A stretch of 39,103 nt of DNA. It comes from Ruminiclostridium sp. GTDB lineage: Bacteria; Bacillota; Clostridia; Oscillospirales; Ruminococcaceae. Below the pieces are notes generated by a model that worked only from the letters and a program-made list of their open reading frames with translations, was not told the DNA's origin and ran no database searches. The DNA lies in NCBI GenBank assembly GCA_017395555.1, contig JAFPUE010000047.1:1-39103 (forward strand), written 5' to 3'. Shown one piece after another: positions 8,141 to 16,507 of this stretch (positions are counted from its first letter, which is position 1; each line of letters begins with the position of its first letter). The position numbers and the translations under genes are program-made.

Positions 8141-9524
8141 TATGATCTCTATCTGCTTCCGCAATCTGTGGAGGCGGAAGGGAAGAACGATGCTGACCAT
8201 TATAGGTGTCGTTATCGGATCTTGCGCGGTAATTGTCATGATATCTCTCGGTCTCGGAATGAGCAAGGCTATGGACGGTATGCTGGCTTCGTGGGGTGAC
8301 CTTACCGCGGTCACAATACGAGGCGAATCCGGCGGAATGTCGGACAGCTCATCGAACAACAATAATAATTCAAATAAGCCAAAGCTCGATGATAAAGCCC
8401 TTGAGATGCTAGCCCAAATAGAGCACGTAGAGAATGTTATCCCGAAAATGGAGATCGACAACTCGATGCTTACCATAGTTACCGGCAGAAATGACAGATA
8501 TAAGCTCGCGTATGTAAGTGTTGTAGGCGTTGATTTTTCTAAATTCGACGAGCTCGGTTATGCGGCAGAAGAGGGTGATTTGCCGAATGCCGACGATAAG
8601 AACAGCTCGATCGCCATTGGTCTTCAGATACCGTATCTGTTCACCGATACGAAAAAGCACGGAACTGCCGCGCGTATCGAAAGACAGCAGCTTGCGGACG
8701 GAAGCTATACAAAACCGTTCTTTGAGCCGCTCGGCGCCGACATAATGTTCAATATCAACAATACCAAAAAGCAAAACGCCGACGGTACAAACCAGTACGG
8801 CGGACGCGGGTATGAGCACAGGCTTGAAGTCAAGACGATACTCAAGGAAGATACGATGTGGGAGACCCCATATTCGATATTCATTGATATTGACTTAGCG
8901 AAGCAGCTGATAAACGAGTACAATAAGCTGAATAACAACAAAAAAGCCAAGGAGCCCGAATACACGCAGATAAAGCTGCTGTGCGATGATATAAGCTCCG
9001 TTGAGTATGTACAGAAGTTTGTTGAAGATCTGGGCTACTCCGCGACAAGTATGGCTCAGGTAAGAGAGCAGATGCAGGGCGAGCTCGGAATAATCCAGGG
9101 CGTACTCGGAGGACTTGCAGCGATAAGTCTTCTCGTTGCGGCTATCAGTATCACCAACACGATGATAATGTCCATATACGAGCGAACAAGAGAGATCGGC
9201 GTTATGAAGGTGCTCGGCTGCTTTATCGGTAATATCCGTGCTATATTCCTCATGGAAGCCGGCATGATCGGACTGCTCGGCGGAATAATAGGAACGCTGA
9301 TAAGTTACGGCATTTCCATAGTCATGAATACGTTCATGGCAGGAGGAATGTCTGAGATGCTCGGAATGGGTGCCGGTGAAGGCGGTGGAGAAGTCTCGAT
9401 CATACCGCTCTGGCTCGTGCTTCTCGCACTTGCGTTCTCGACTGTTATCGGACTTATATCCGGTTATTATCCCGCGAACCGCGCGGTCAAGATCAGCGCA
9501 CTTGAAGCTATCAAGAACGAATAA
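8127..9524 (+). CDS. FtsX/MacB-family ABC transporter permease
   Basis: 465 residues. The first membrane segment follows the hallmark NLWRRKGRTMLTIIGVVIGSCAVI. A large extracellular domain of about 270 residues (including a Ser/Asn-rich loop near residues 72-85) follows, then three C-terminal membrane spans containing ERTREIGVMKVLG and ending ANRAVKISALEAIKNE. Both are signatures of the FtsX-like permease family. The ATG at 8127 lies inside the end of the surface-protein gene; ATG 8142 is an alternative start five codons on with its own GAGG. A Gly/Met-rich loop (MAGGMSEMLGMGAGEGGGE) precedes the last span. It completes an ATPase-surface protein-permease operon and is followed by a terminator. 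Likely works as a dimer with the ATPase; substrate unknown. Confidence 0.9.
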   Translation: MRIFDMISICFRNLWRRKGRTMLTIIGVVIGSCAVIVMISLGLGMSKAMDGMLASWGDLTAVTIRGESGGMSDSSSNNNNNSNKPKLDDKALEMLAQIEHVENVIPKMEIDNSMLTIVTGRNDRYKLAYVSVVGVDFSKFDELGYAAEEGDLPNADDKNSSIAIGLQIPYLFTDTKKHGTAARIERQQLADGSYTKPFFEPLGADIMFNINNTKKQNADGTNQYGGRGYEHRLEVKTILKEDTMWETPYSIFIDIDLAKQLINEYNKLNNNKKAKEPEYTQIKLLCDDISSVEYVQKFVEDLGYSATSMAQVREQMQGELGIIQGVLGGLAAISLLVAAISITNTMIMSIYERTREIGVMKVLGCFIGNIRAIFLMEAGMIGLLGGIIGTLISYGISIVMNTFMAGGMSEMLGMGAGEGGGEVSIIPLWLVLLALAFSTVIGLISGYYPANRAVKISALEAIKNE

Positions 9525-9538
9525 AAGCATAATAACAA

Positions 9539-9570
9539 AAAGACCGTTGAAAATTCAGCGGTCTTTATTT
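9539..9570 (+). terminator. Intrinsic terminator after the ABC permease
   Basis: An 11-bp stem (AAAGACCGTTG with CAGCGGTCTTT, 9539-9549 and 9556-9566, one G-T pair), six-base loop and a T-rich tail, 14 bases after the stop codon. Confidence 0.85.
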
Positions 9571-9632
9571 CTATCTGTTTAAAAACTTTTATTTGCAGAC
9601 AGACAAATCTCCGTATTAAGGAATTAAGTTTA

Positions 9633-9767
9633 GCGATCCCCCCTTTTTTTTTAAAGGGGGATCCCACTGGGGGAGGTGGCACCTTCGATGCCAGAGGGAG
9701 CTAACCGACAGAAGGAACTGTCAGCGTAGGACAAGTCTGTCAAAACGTTCCTTTTTTGACAGACAGA
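9633..9767. repeat. Hairpin-rich interspersed-repeat candidate
   Basis: Non-coding block between the ABC operon terminator and the convergent lipoprotein gene. It contains an inverted repeat GATCCCCCC...GGGGGATC (9635-9643 with 9656-9663) flanking a run of nine T, then a GGGGGAGGTGGCA...TGCC hairpin (about 9669-9692), a GACAG...CTGTC hairpin (9707-9722) and a perfect 10-bp palindrome TCTGTCAAAA/TTTTGACAGA (9736-9745 with 9754-9763). The last may also stop transcription from either side. From memory, similar blocks recur in genomes of gut Clostridia; I cannot verify copy number here. No open frame of note. Confidence 0.5.
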
Positions 9768-10271
9768 TCAGAACGGCGTAAGCTCGACTTTCAGTGTCTT
9801 GCTTTCTGTGTCGAGGACGTGGAACGAATTGTTACCGGAATCATACTTAAAATATCTGATCTCGGGGGTTGACCCGTGCCATGAATCCATACGAATAATA
9901 TTATTCTCACACAGGTAAATATAATAATCGTCCCCGGCGTGCAGGATACGGAACGAGCCGATATCACTGTGCCAGATATACAAATCAATGAACCGTGTTT
10001 CGGCGAGATCGTCAATAATACCTATCAGCAGCTCGTCAGTCCCGTCGCCGTCAAGGTCTTTGAGATAATAGCCGAACTTATTGCTGCTGTCCTTCATTTC
10101 TTCACTGACATCCAGATCATCGCGCTCATTCGCCCAGTTGTTGCTGAGACCTTCGGAATAGTAGTCGAGCGTTTTATTATACCAGTTATCGGGTATCTTT
10201 TTGCCTGCGCAGCCGGTCAATACAGCAGTGATCATCGCTACTGCGGCAGTTATTTTTATGATATTTTTCAT
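9768..10271 (-). CDS. Small lipoprotein with FG-GAP-like calcium loop
   Basis: 167 residues. The signal sequence ends in the lipobox LTGC, with the lipidated cysteine at residue 21, so the protein is anchored outside the membrane. The sequence YYLKDLDGDGTDELLIGI (about residues 68-85) is a DxDGDGxxE loop of the kind found in FG-GAP/VCBS-like beta-propeller repeats and calcium-binding surface proteins, here as a single copy. The rest is a short beta-rich domain (YIWHSDIGSFRIL, YYIYLCENNIIRM). AGGAG six bases before the ATG gives a clear start. It is the last gene of the lon-engB-HD-GYP run, 27 bases after the HD-GYP gene. Function unknown; similar small proteins are common extracellular lipoproteins in Ruminococcaceae. 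Confidence 0.75.
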   Translation of the reverse strand: MKNIIKITAAVAMITAVLTGCAGKKIPDNWYNKTLDYYSEGLSNNWANERDDLDVSEEMKDSSNKFGYYLKDLDGDGTDELLIGIIDDLAETRFIDLYIWHSDIGSFRILHAGDDYYIYLCENNIIRMDSWHGSTPEIRYFKYDSGNNSFHVLDTESKTLKVELTPF

Positions 10272-10298
10272 TTTTGCTCCTGTTATGATAAAGATGAA

Positions 10299-11576
10299 TT
10301 ACACGGCATCGGCGTATTGCTGGCGAAGTGCGTTTATGTCGCTGTACCTTTTCTTGAACGCTTCCACGACACTCGCGTCAAACTGCGTGCCGCTGCCCTT
10401 TACGATCTCCTCGTAGGCTTTCTCGTGATCCCACGGTTCTTTGTAGCTTCGCTTGCTTGTGAGAGCGTCATATACATCTGCGACTGCAACAATCCTTCCC
10501 TCGATCGAGATATAGTTGCCGGTTTTTCCGTCGGGATATCCGCGGCCGTCAACCCGCTCGTGATGATCGAGGGCAATTGTTTTCGCAAGTCCCATGACAT
10601 CTCCCTCAACGTTGTTCAGAAGCTGCCCGCCGTATCCGGGATGCTTTTTTATAGTGGCGAATTCCTCGTCCGTGAGACGCGCTGGCTTTTCAAGAATATC
10701 GGCGGGAATAAGCAGCTTTCCGATATCGTGCATTGTGGACGCGAGGCGCAGCTTCGAGACCTGTTCTTCGCTCAGTCCCATTTCCTCCGCTATTATCTTT
10801 GAGTATTCCGCAACACGTCTGACGTGCTTTCCGGTCTGCTCCGACTTGTTTTCGGTAACTTCCGCGAACGACATTATCATTTCTTCCTGTATGCGTGTCG
10901 TTTCGTCGGCTTTTTCCTGCAGATACGCGCCGTATTCAAACAGATAAGAGAATATCAGCGTTACCGAGAAAAGTACGAGAGAGGTGAGCGGTTCGATCAG
11001 GACAAGAAGAAGCATAAGTATGGAGAGCCTGCGCAGCTTTTTAGCTGCCTTTATCGTGAACGGGCGCTCGCCCTTTGACAGCGTCTTCATCATGGAGTTG
11101 AGAACGCTGTTGTACACGATTATCATTACGGAGAACAAGGAAACCGTGAACAGGAGAATGACCACAAGACTTTTCACTGACAGATCAACTTTGATACCCA
11201 TAGTATTCAGTAAAAAGATCACACCCGATTCCGCTCGTCCGTTTCCTATGCTTTCAATAAGCTCTTTCAAAGCGTACTTGAAATATTCTTCCGCCTCCTC
11301 TTTATTAGTCGGCGTGGAAGGCAGGGTAATGTTCTCTAACAAGTTGTCGGGATCGTCTTCGTCTGTTGTTGCCTTATCGGCCTCGGCAATAAAATCCGAT
11401 ATTCTGGTATTAAGTTCATCGGGAAGGATGTTATCGGGAACGGTCACAAGAAAAATACCGAGTGCGGCAGTCGTGATCGTTACGATCATACCGATTATTA
11501 TAATGAACGTAAGAATAACTCTGAATACGGTACCGATCACCTTTATCTTCTGTCTTGCCTTTTTTGATCTATCCAT
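10299..11576 (-). CDS. Membrane HD-GYP domain c-di-GMP phosphodiesterase
   Basis: 425 residues from ATG 11576, chosen because AGAGG lies seven bases upstream; the longer frame from 11621 lies inside the preceding gene. One N-terminal membrane span (about 13-45), an acidic extracytoplasmic region of about 90 residues, two further spans (about 137-160 and 186-215) and a short helix lead into an HD-GYP domain. Catalytic and metal-binding motifs are complete: HVRRVAEYS, MHDIGK (HD at 283-284), KHPGYG, and HHERVDGRGYP (338-348). HD-GYP proteins hydrolyse c-di-GMP to pGpG or GMP. The extracytoplasmic loop and three-span membrane part presumably sense an envelope signal. The start overlaps the upstream stop by eight bases, so it is translationally coupled. 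The cyclase that supplies its substrate is not in this window. Confidence 0.9.
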   Translation of the reverse strand: MDRSKKARQKIKVIGTVFRVILTFIIIIGMIVTITTAALGIFLVTVPDNILPDELNTRISDFIAEADKATTDEDDPDNLLENITLPSTPTNKEEAEEYFKYALKELIESIGNGRAESGVIFLLNTMGIKVDLSVKSLVVILLFTVSLFSVMIIVYNSVLNSMMKTLSKGERPFTIKAAKKLRRLSILMLLLVLIEPLTSLVLFSVTLIFSYLFEYGAYLQEKADETTRIQEEMIMSFAEVTENKSEQTGKHVRRVAEYSKIIAEEMGLSEEQVSKLRLASTMHDIGKLLIPADILEKPARLTDEEFATIKKHPGYGGQLLNNVEGDVMGLAKTIALDHHERVDGRGYPDGKTGNYISIEGRIVAVADVYDALTSKRSYKEPWDHEKAYEEIVKGSGTQFDASVVEAFKKRYSDINALRQQYADAV

Positions 11577-11952
11577 TTTGTTCCTCTTTCGCAAGCAGCC
11601 GTTCAAGCAGCTCCGCAGCATCTGTCACACATCCACGGCAGGAGCGTATCGGCTTCCCGGTCAGTCCGCCTTTAAGCTCTCGGCACATCAGGGTATTGTT
11701 CATTTCTTTGAACCTGCGCTCAAATTCCTCTTTAAGCGCTCCGGCATCTTCGCCGTATTTCTTCTCCAGAACGTACTCTGCGGCAAGTACGGCTCCGCAC
11801 TTGCCCATTTTCCCGCCTGCAAACGGCTTTGCGGCAATAGAGGCTTCCTGCGCGTTGATTCCTGCTTCGTCGCAGAACGCGCACAGAACGGATTCCGAGC
11901 AGGAGCGGAAATTCTTGTGATTATTTATTGCCTGTTCAACTCTTTCTGACAT
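11569..11952 (-). CDS. C_GCAxxG_C_C family protein
   Basis: 127 residues from ATG 11952 (AGAAGGA just upstream, 10 bases after the engB stop). The protein has the cysteine pattern of the C_GCAxxG_C_C family: paired cysteines near the N-terminus (SCSESVLCAFC), a glycine-rich stretch with GKMGKCGAVLA around residue 50, and a closing C...CRGCV group (about residues 87-108). Family members are small, mostly helical, presumed redox- or metal-related proteins of anaerobes with no established reaction. It sits between engB and the HD-GYP gene, overlapping the latter by eight bases. I see no partner that identifies its role. Confidence 0.8.
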   Translation of the reverse strand: MSERVEQAINNHKNFRSCSESVLCAFCDEAGINAQEASIAAKPFAGGKMGKCGAVLAAEYVLEKKYGEDAGALKEEFERRFKEMNNTLMCRELKGGLTGKPIRSCRGCVTDAAELLERLLAKEEQNG

Positions 11953-11962
11953 ATCCTTCTCC

Positions 11963-12547
11963 TTACTCCGTGCAAACATCATCTATTATCGCGCGTATCT
12001 CATCAACGCCTTCGCCTGTCTCGGCTGAAAACTCGATCATCGTGATGTCCTCCGCACAGGGTATCTCGGTCTTGAATGCTTCACGTCTAGCTTCACGCTC
12101 CCGCTTTTTCAGCTTGTCGGCTTTGGTGAGGATTACGACAAATGGAATACCGCTGTCTATAAGGAAGTTTATCATCATTATATCGTCCTCGGTTGGCTTA
12201 TGACGGAAGTCTATAAGCTGGAACACGAGGGCGAGGTCTCTTTCGTCATGCAGATAGCCCTCGATAAGCTCCGCCCAGCGCTTTTTTTCGCCCTGCGATA
12301 CTTTCGCGTAGCCGTAACCAGGAAGATCGACGATATAAATACTGTCCACCGAGAAGAAGTTAATGGTGGAGGTCTTTCCGGGCGTTGCGCTTACTCTTGC
12401 GAGAGATTTTCGGTTGAGCAGCTTGTTGATAAGCGACGATTTCCCGACATTCGAGTGACCGGAGAACGCAAATTCAAGTCTGTCGGAGCGCGGTATCTGC
12501 TTGAAAAGACCGTAAGAAGCGGTAAATTCGGCTTTGTTGTAATTCAT
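11963..12547 (-). CDS. engB: Ribosome biogenesis GTPase YsxC/EngB
   Basis: 194-residue TRAFAC GTPase of the YihA/YsxC/EngB family, needed for assembly of the 50S ribosomal subunit. All G motifs are present: G1 GHSNVGKSSL, the G2 threonine in ATPGKT, G3 DLPGYGYA, G4 TKAD and G5 SAETG. The opening (ASYGLFKQIPRSDRLEFAFSG) is also family-typical, with a PR(S)D-xxE-xAFxG block. AGGAG six bases upstream supports the start. The order lon then ysxC is conserved in many Firmicutes and is seen here too, with 57 bases between them that fold into a hairpin. Confidence 0.95.
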   Translation of the reverse strand: MNYNKAEFTASYGLFKQIPRSDRLEFAFSGHSNVGKSSLINKLLNRKSLARVSATPGKTSTINFFSVDSIYIVDLPGYGYAKVSQGEKKRWAELIEGYLHDERDLALVFQLIDFRHKPTEDDIMMINFLIDSGIPFVVILTKADKLKKREREARREAFKTEIPCAEDITMIEFSAETGEGVDEIRAIIDDVCTE

Positions 12548-12564
12548 TTTTTCTCCTGTATATT

Positions 12565-12594
12565 TTTTCCCCTGTCGTCAGCGGCAGGGGAAAA
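12565..12594. other. Intercistronic hairpin between lon and engB
   Basis: A 13-bp stem (12565-12577 with 12582-12594, one G-T pair) with a TCAG loop. On neither strand is the stem followed by a run of T, so it is more likely an mRNA-stability or processing hairpin, or a leaky attenuator, than a terminator. Confidence 0.6.
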
Positions 12595-12604
12595 GGTTAT
12601 GTGT

Positions 12605-15037
12605 TTATCGTCTTGACGCGGTAGTCACGGAAGCGGAGGGCGCTGTGCCTTTGCGTGCAGCCGTGGTCTTGCGTGTGCTTCCGCGTTTTGCGGAGGCTTT
12701 GTCATTGGTCTTCTTAGGCAATACAAGTGCGTTGTCGAGCACGGTCTGTATCCTTTCAGCGGGGATAAAATGAACGTTATCCTTTACCGTCTCGTCGATT
12801 TCTTCAAGATCGGGCTCGTTCTCCTTCGGGATAATTACGGTCTTAACGCCCGCCTTGTATGCCGCCATGGACTTTTCTTTAAGTCCGCCGATAGGAAGCA
12901 CCTTGCCGTGAAGCGTGATCTCGCCGGTCATTGCGATATCTCTCTTTACGGGAATACCCGAAAGTGCGGAAACAAGCGCTGTCGTCATCGTAACGCCAGC
13001 CGAAGGACCGTCCTTCGGAACCGCACCTTCCGGCGCGTGTATATGCAGATCCTTGTTCTTGTAGAACTCGGGGTCAATGTTGTATTTCGCCGCGATACTG
13101 CGCACGAGACTTACCGCTATCTTGCCGGATTCCTTCATAACGTCGCCGAGCGAGCCGGTGATCTCAACTTTTCCGTCGCCTTCGAGAACGATCACCTCAA
13201 GCGGCATGGTGACACCGCCTGCCGAAGTCCAAGCAAGCCCGGTGACTACGCCCGTCTCATCGGTTTTGGAGATCGTCTCGGGCAGATACTTCTTCACGCC
13301 GAGGAAGTCTTTCAGGTTCGCGTCGGTAACGGAAATGCTCGTCTCGCCGCTCACAAGGCGCTTTGCAGCCTTACGGCATACTGACGCGATCTTCTTTTCA
13401 AGTCCGCGCACGCCGGCTTCCTTGGTGTAGCTGTCTATGATAGCGTATATTGCCTTATCGTTTATTTTCAGAGTCTTTCTTGACTCGCCGTGCTTTTTGA
13501 GCTGCTTGGGGACGAGATGCTTTTTCGCGATATGGAACTTTTCCTCGCGTGTGTAGCTCGAAAGCTCGATAACTTCCATTCTGTCGAGCAACGGGGCGGG
13601 GATAGTCTCCGTTGTATTCGCGGTGGTTATGAACAGCACGTCGCTCAGATCTATCGGTATCTCGAAATAGTGATCGGTGAATGTCGAATTCTGCTCCGGG
13701 TCAAGCACTTCGAGCATTGCGGACGAAGGATCCCCCTTGTAGTCGCTGCCCATTTTGTCTATTTCGTCGAACAGTATCACCGGGTTCATACATTTCGTCT
13801 GCTTGATAGCGTTCACGATACGTCCGGGCATTGCGCCGACATATGTTTTTCTGTGACCGCGTATCTCCGCCTCGTCTCTGACACCGCCGAGCGAAACACG
13901 GGCATAGTGGCGTCCGAGAGCCGCGGCTATCGACTTGCCGACCGAGGTCTTGCCGACACCTGGAGGTCCCACAAGGCAGATTATCTGGCTCTTGACATCG
14001 GGATTGAGCTTTCTGACGGAGATTATTTCAAGTATGCGCTCCTTGACCTTTTTCAGTCCGTAATGGTCTTTTTCGAGCTGCTTTTCCGCCTTTTCGATAT
14101 TTATGGTGTCGTTCGTATAGGTATTCCACGGCATTTCGAGTATGGAATCGAGGTAAGTCTTGATAAGCCCGTACTCCTGCGAAGAAGGCGATACTTTCAT
14201 CATCTTGTTCACTTCGCGGAGCAGCTTTTCCTCCGTATCCTCCGGGAAGCCTATCGCCTGTATCTTCTCCGTGTACTCGTACGCTTCGTCGTCATAGTCA
14301 TCGGAACCGCCAAGCTGTTTTGACAGCGCCTTCATCTGCTCGCGCAGAATATACTCTCTCTGGTTGTTGTCGATTGAATCGCGTATCTGCTCGTTTATCT
14401 CCGCCTCGAATTTAAGTACCTTTATCTCCTCGGTGAGCATCTCAACGAGCTTCTTGACGCGCTTTTCAAGACCGTTCGTTTCAAGAAGGATCTGTTTGTT
14501 TTCGGTTTTTAAGAACACGTTGAAGATCATAAGATCGAACAGCTTGCGAAGATCGTGCTCGCCTTCAATAAGCGTAACAAGTTCGTCCGGGATCTTCGGA
14601 ACGAGCGAAGCGTAATCCGAGAAAAGCATTTTGAGAGTTCTCTCGTAAGCATATGAGAGCTTGTTCTCCATCTGTGTGTTCTTTTCCGTGATCTCGGCAA
14701 CCTCGGCGACATTGTATGTATCGAATTCCGAAACGCCGATGAGCTTTGCTCTGTAAAGACCGTGTACAAGAACTCTCGTAACTTTGTCGGGAGTTTTGAG
14801 TATCTGTCTTATCTCTGCGACAACGCCCACCTTGAACAGATCGTCCTTGTGCGGATCGTCGTTATCGTATTCCGCCTGTGTGACGAGGAAGATGTGCTTG
14901 TCTGTAAGACTCGCGGTTTTGATTGCTTCCACGAATTTTGGCTTTGTGACATCGAAATTTATGACCATTCCCGGAAAAACCACAAGACCTCTCATAGTTA
15001 TCATCGGGAGTTTATGTCTGACTGCTGCTGACGGCAT
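12605..15037 (-). CDS. lon: ATP-dependent protease LonA
   Basis: 810 residues, the usual length for LonA, which unfolds and degrades damaged and regulatory proteins as a hexamer in the cytoplasm. It has the N-terminal substrate-binding domain (LPMITMRGLVVFPGM), coiled helical region, AAA+ module with Walker A GPPGVGKTS and Walker B VILFDEIDKM, sensor TTANT, and the C-terminal protease domain. The catalytic dyad is Ser679 in PKDGPSAG and Lys722 in GGLKEK. After the protease domain there is an unusual tail of about 35 residues rich in Lys, Ser, Thr and Ala (starting KKTNDKASAKRGSTRKTTAA), longer and more basic than in standard LonA. The start is supported by AAAGGG ten bases upstream. First gene of a probable five-gene operon ending at 9768. 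Confidence 0.97.
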   Translation of the reverse strand: MPSAAVRHKLPMITMRGLVVFPGMVINFDVTKPKFVEAIKTASLTDKHIFLVTQAEYDNDDPHKDDLFKVGVVAEIRQILKTPDKVTRVLVHGLYRAKLIGVSEFDTYNVAEVAEITEKNTQMENKLSYAYERTLKMLFSDYASLVPKIPDELVTLIEGEHDLRKLFDLMIFNVFLKTENKQILLETNGLEKRVKKLVEMLTEEIKVLKFEAEINEQIRDSIDNNQREYILREQMKALSKQLGGSDDYDDEAYEYTEKIQAIGFPEDTEEKLLREVNKMMKVSPSSQEYGLIKTYLDSILEMPWNTYTNDTINIEKAEKQLEKDHYGLKKVKERILEIISVRKLNPDVKSQIICLVGPPGVGKTSVGKSIAAALGRHYARVSLGGVRDEAEIRGHRKTYVGAMPGRIVNAIKQTKCMNPVILFDEIDKMGSDYKGDPSSAMLEVLDPEQNSTFTDHYFEIPIDLSDVLFITTANTTETIPAPLLDRMEVIELSSYTREEKFHIAKKHLVPKQLKKHGESRKTLKINDKAIYAIIDSYTKEAGVRGLEKKIASVCRKAAKRLVSGETSISVTDANLKDFLGVKKYLPETISKTDETGVVTGLAWTSAGGVTMPLEVIVLEGDGKVEITGSLGDVMKESGKIAVSLVRSIAAKYNIDPEFYKNKDLHIHAPEGAVPKDGPSAGVTMTTALVSALSGIPVKRDIAMTGEITLHGKVLPIGGLKEKSMAAYKAGVKTVIIPKENEPDLEEIDETVKDNVHFIPAERIQTVLDNALVLPKKTNDKASAKRGSTRKTTAARKGTAPSASVTTASRR

Positions 15038-15092
15038 AATAAATCAACCCTTTCAATTTGCTCCGCCTATATATTTCTTGGCAGTAAATATT

Positions 15093-15121
15093 ATTATACT
15101 ATAATAGAGCAATAAATGCAA
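15093..15121 (-). promoter_or_regulatory. Sigma-A promoter of the lon operon
   Basis: On the minus strand TTGCAT (15116-15121), 17 bases, TATAAT (15093-15098), about 55 bases before the lon ATG. I see no CIRCE (TTAGCACTC) or CtsR heptamer repeat, so heat-shock control by HrcA or CtsR is not supported by sequence. Confidence 0.75.
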
Positions 15122-15186
15122 TACTTTTTTCAAAAAAACAGTGTGAAAAAATCTTGAAGAACTGCTAAAAAGAGACAGAATAACGG

Positions 15187-15603
15187 TTATGAAGCGGCAG
15201 TCTCTTCTGCAGCCGCCGGAACCACTTTGATATAGGGAAGTATGCTTTTCAGCGTTTTCTCGCCTATGCCGTTAATGTTAAGCAGCTCGTCGGTGTAAAG
15301 GAATCCGCCGAAGGTCTCGCGGTACTCGATTATCTTCGCGGCAGTCACCTCACCGATACCGTTAAGGGTCATCAGCTCATCGGCAGTCGCGGTATTGATA
15401 TCAATTTTCTCAGAGTCGGGAATGACCGCTTCCTCCGATGACTGCGGTATAGGAGCGACTTTTACATAAGCATCGCGTTCCGCTCTGTCCGCCCATACAT
15501 AGATCACAGCGCAGACGATAATATATACCGCGGCGATAACGCAGAAAGCTATGATATACTTCCGTTCCTTTTTGTCTGTGTCTGTCTTTTTCACTTCGTT
15601 CAT
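15187..15603 (-). CDS. comEA: ComEA-like helix-hairpin-helix membrane protein
   Basis: 138 residues from ATG 15603. This start follows the araC stop codon by one base (TGATATG), so it is probably made by termination-reinitiation; the longer frame lies inside araC. Lys-rich N-terminus, one membrane span (about residues 14-34), a spacer of about 35 residues, then a tandem helix-hairpin-helix domain: IDINTATADELMTLNGIGEV and ELLNINGIGEKTLKSILPYI, the typical ComEA layout. ComEA binds incoming double-stranded DNA at the membrane for natural transformation; in other bacteria similar one-span HhH proteins have unclear roles. comEC and comEB are not next to it, so competence function is only suggested. 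Confidence 0.8.
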   Translation of the reverse strand: MNEVKKTDTDKKERKYIIAFCVIAAVYIIVCAVIYVWADRAERDAYVKVAPIPQSSEEAVIPDSEKIDINTATADELMTLNGIGEVTAAKIIEYRETFGGFLYTDELLNINGIGEKTLKSILPYIKVVPAAAEETAAS

Positions 15604-15604
15604 A

Positions 15605-16507
15605 TCATTCGTTGACCGGGAACGCCTGTTTTCCGGCGAGCTCACCCATAAATTCATTGTTTCTGTATTTCAGCGGGGAAGTCCCGTAGTATTTCCGGAA
15701 TATCCTGCTGAAATAATTCGGATCCGAAAATCCGCATCTTATAGATATCTCCGATACATCGAGCCGTGTGTCGCGCAGAAGAGATGCCGCCCGCCTTATC
15801 CGTATGTCGGTAAGATACCTGTGCGGAGCGACTTCGTATATCTCGGAAAAAAGCCTTATGAAGTGCCGCTGGGAATAGTGCGACATTTCGGCGAGCCGTT
15901 CCATCGGTATTTCCTCGCTGCTGTGCGACTCCATATATGCCGCGGCAAGGGAAATCCCTTCTATCTCGCGGCGCTTGTTTTCCGCACCGTACAACCGCGA
16001 AAGTATAACGGCAATACGCAGAAAGCACGCGGTAATCAGTGTCCGGCTGCCCGGGGCGTGTCCTTCGTATTCTCTCACCGCCTCGGCAATGATATCAGAC
16101 ACCTCCGCGAAAGCGTCAGGCGGGAGCTTCATACGGCTGCCGAGCGCGTTATCCTGCGAAAAACGCGGTTCAAGCAGGAACAGGGCGTGAAAACCGGGGA
16201 GTTGCTTGATATCGTGATCGGCAGTGATAAATGTGTCCGGGCGGAACATTATGTTGCATATTTTCAGTCCGTCGGGTTCCTCGTATCCGTGGCATAGATC
16301 CTTTCCTATAACGAATACATCACCCTTTGATATCCTGTACTTTCCGTTTTCGGTAACGTGTACGGCGGAGCCTTCGAGAACGACAACAAGCTCGTAGAAA
16401 TCCTCGTGGCCGTGCATACGCATTTCCTCGGTGTGCTCGCCGTAGTTTATGTAAAAGGGGAAGCTCTCATCGCTTGTGAAATAACGCAGCATCATGTTTT
16501 CATACAT
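15605..16507 (-). CDS. AraC-family transcriptional regulator
   Basis: 300 residues. The N-terminal cupin domain (RMHGHEDFYELVVVLEGS, then GDVFVIGKDLCHGYE) likely binds a sugar. The C-terminal 100 residues hold two helix-turn-helix motifs, the first around MERLAEMSHYSQRHFIRLF, the second in LDVSEISIRCGFSDPNYFSRIF, ending with the family signature GTSPLKYR. The arrangement is that of RhaS/RhaR and XylR-like activators of sugar genes. The start at 16507 has GAGG eight bases upstream and overlaps the preceding gene. The operon is divergent from GH43-GH5, and the shared control region contains a direct repeat suited to AraC-type dimers, so regulation of those glycosidase genes is the likely role (inference). 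Confidence 0.9.
   Translation of the reverse strand: MYENMMLRYFTSDESFPFYINYGEHTEEMRMHGHEDFYELVVVLEGSAVHVTENGKYRISKGDVFVIGKDLCHGYEEPDGLKICNIMFRPDTFITADHDIKQLPGFHALFLLEPRFSQDNALGSRMKLPPDAFAEVSDIIAEAVREYEGHAPGSRTLITACFLRIAVILSRLYGAENKRREIEGISLAAAYMESHSSEEIPMERLAEMSHYSQRHFIRLFSEIYEVAPHRYLTDIRIRRAASLLRDTRLDVSEISIRCGFSDPNYFSRIFRKYYGTSPLKYRNNEFMGELAGKQAFPVNE

Noticed and set aside
12565-12594. Terminator between lon and engB
   Set aside because: The strong hairpin has no T run downstream on either strand, and engB has no evident promoter of its own.
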